The notes below the pieces were generated by a model that worked only from the letters and a program-made list of their open reading frames with translations, was not told the origin of the DNA and did not search any database. DNA of 64,000 nucleotides from the NCBI GenBank assembly GCA_035913415.1, contig JAMIIV010000044.1:1-64000 (forward strand). Direction: 5' to 3'. The position numbers were made by a program, and so were the translations under genes. Below, piece after piece: positions 63,439-64,000 of this stretch; the stretch's first letter is position 1, and each line of letters opens with the position of its first letter. The stretch is from UBA5070 sp035913415. Lineage in GTDB: Bacteria; Fibrobacterota; Fibrobacteria; UBA5070.

Positions 63439-64000
63439 ACCCGCCCCCCGAGGGGATCCTGCGCCCGGACGCGCTGGGCCGGACCGCCCGCAAGCTGCGG
63501 GTCCAACTGACCGACGCGTGCAACCTGCGGTGCGTGTACTGCATGGCCGAGGACGCCGTCTTCTCCCCGGCATCGGAGCTCCTGCGCCCCGCCGAACTCG
63601 CTGGACTTTGCGCGTCGCTGCGCGCCCTGGGAATCACCGAAGCCCGCATCACCGGCGGTGAACCCACGGTGCGGGCGGACTTCCTGGCCTGCGTCGGAGC
63701 CGTCGCCTCCGCCGGATGGGAGCGTCTGGGCCTGACGACCAACGGGCTCCGGATGGTCGAGTTCTCGCGCCCCCTCGCCGACCTCGGGGTGCACGGCGCG
63801 AACATCTCCCTCGACAGCCTCGATCCCGACGGATTCCGTCAAATCGCGCGCCGCGACGGGTTGGCCAAGGTCCTCGAGGGCATCGATGCCGCTCGATCGG
63901 CGGGACTGGCCGTCAAGATCAACTGCGTGGCCATGCGCGGCCTCAACGAATCCGGACTTCCCGCGTTCGTGGAATTCGCCGCCCGCGAAGATCTCGAAGT
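63429..64000 (+). CDS. moaA: Second GTP 3',8-cyclase, C-terminus cut by window edge
   Basis: 190 codons to the window edge, from a TTG at 63429 inside the moeA end. Radical-SAM motif CNLRCVYCM, then EARITGGEPTVR, LTTNGLRM, GANISLDSLD and INCVAMRGLNES. A paralogue of the moaA at 29336. A second copy serving the assimilatory branch is possible. Start codon choice is uncertain because no ATG lies upstream of the cluster. Confidence 0.92.
   Translation, partial: MALNPPPEGILRPDALGRTARKLRVQLTDACNLRCVYCMAEDAVFSPASELLRPAELAGLCASLRALGITEARITGGEPTVRADFLACVGAVASAGWERLGLTTNGLRMVEFSRPLADLGVHGANISLDSLDPDGFRQIARRDGLAKVLEGIDAARSAGLAVKINCVAMRGLNESGLPAFVEFAAREDLE

Noticed and set aside
59727..63842. Long minus-strand open frame opposite nrtB-moeA
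   Set aside because: Same reason: a codon-bias shadow of well-identified plus-strand genes.
1..64000. CRISPR arrays, tRNA or rRNA genes, insertion sequences
   Set aside because: No regularly spaced repeats, cloverleaf-type sequences, ribosomal RNA segments or transposase genes were found by reading.

Overview
The window is high-GC DNA from a Gram-negative bacterium: it encodes several predicted outer-membrane beta-barrels, a porin and lipoproteins. Its gene content points to a facultative anaerobe specialised in nitrate use. No ribosomal RNA or decisive taxonomic marker is present. CBM3-like modules on a giant secreted hydrolase and several exported proteins of unknown function would fit a Fibrobacterota or FCB-type lineage, but that is only a guess.

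Layout. Bases 1-3025 (minus strand) hold housekeeping genes: cysS (cut by the window edge), purM and an outer-membrane barrel. Bases 3134-9226 hold a metallopeptidase/beta-propeller/barrel protein, an AmpG-like transporter, an Rrf2 regulator and an unknown protein. Bases 9394-12007 hold an unusual cassette: a Nif11-like small protein, a cytoplasmic solute-binding-like protein, an orphan ABC ATPase that is frameshifted, and a HypB/UreG-like GTPase. Next is a chromate-transporter gene broken by a 61-bp duplication, then a GNAT enzyme and a GDT1-type cation exporter. Bases 15610-19314 are modE and modABC (molybdate). Bases 19523-29332 are an Rrf2 regulator, narK, narGHJI and a second narK. Bases 29336-34184 are molybdenum-cofactor genes (moaA, moaC, a mobA-moaD fusion, moaE) with a divergent RIC/hemerythrin pair for nitrosative damage. 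Bases 34475-42844 are a tightly overlapping operon: siroheme nitrite reductase, a CysJ-like flavoprotein, a DmsB-DmsC fusion, a Nas-type nitrate reductase and a cytoplasmic NrtA-like protein. Bases 43028-46655 hold unrelated exported proteins. Bases 46712-51400 are nirBD and a divergent porin. Bases 51504-57247 are an island with a lipoprotein and a giant hydrolase whose start contains a C11 tract. Bases 57636-64000 are nrtABCD, a nitrate-reductase-associated protein, moeA and a second moaA (cut by the window edge).

Together the genes cover molybdate uptake, Moco synthesis, nitrate import (ABC, NarK and porin), respiratory reduction by NarGHI, a second nitrate reductase, two different routes from nitrite to ammonium (NirA-type and NirBD), and repair of NO damage.

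The main regulatory observation is a set of sigma-54-type -24/-12 elements (GG-N10-GC) upstream of modA, nirA, nirB, the porin and nrtA. Each is accompanied by TGTC(A)/(T)GACA half-sites roughly 40-90 bp further upstream, suggesting one enhancer-dependent nitrogen regulon whose activator is not in the window.
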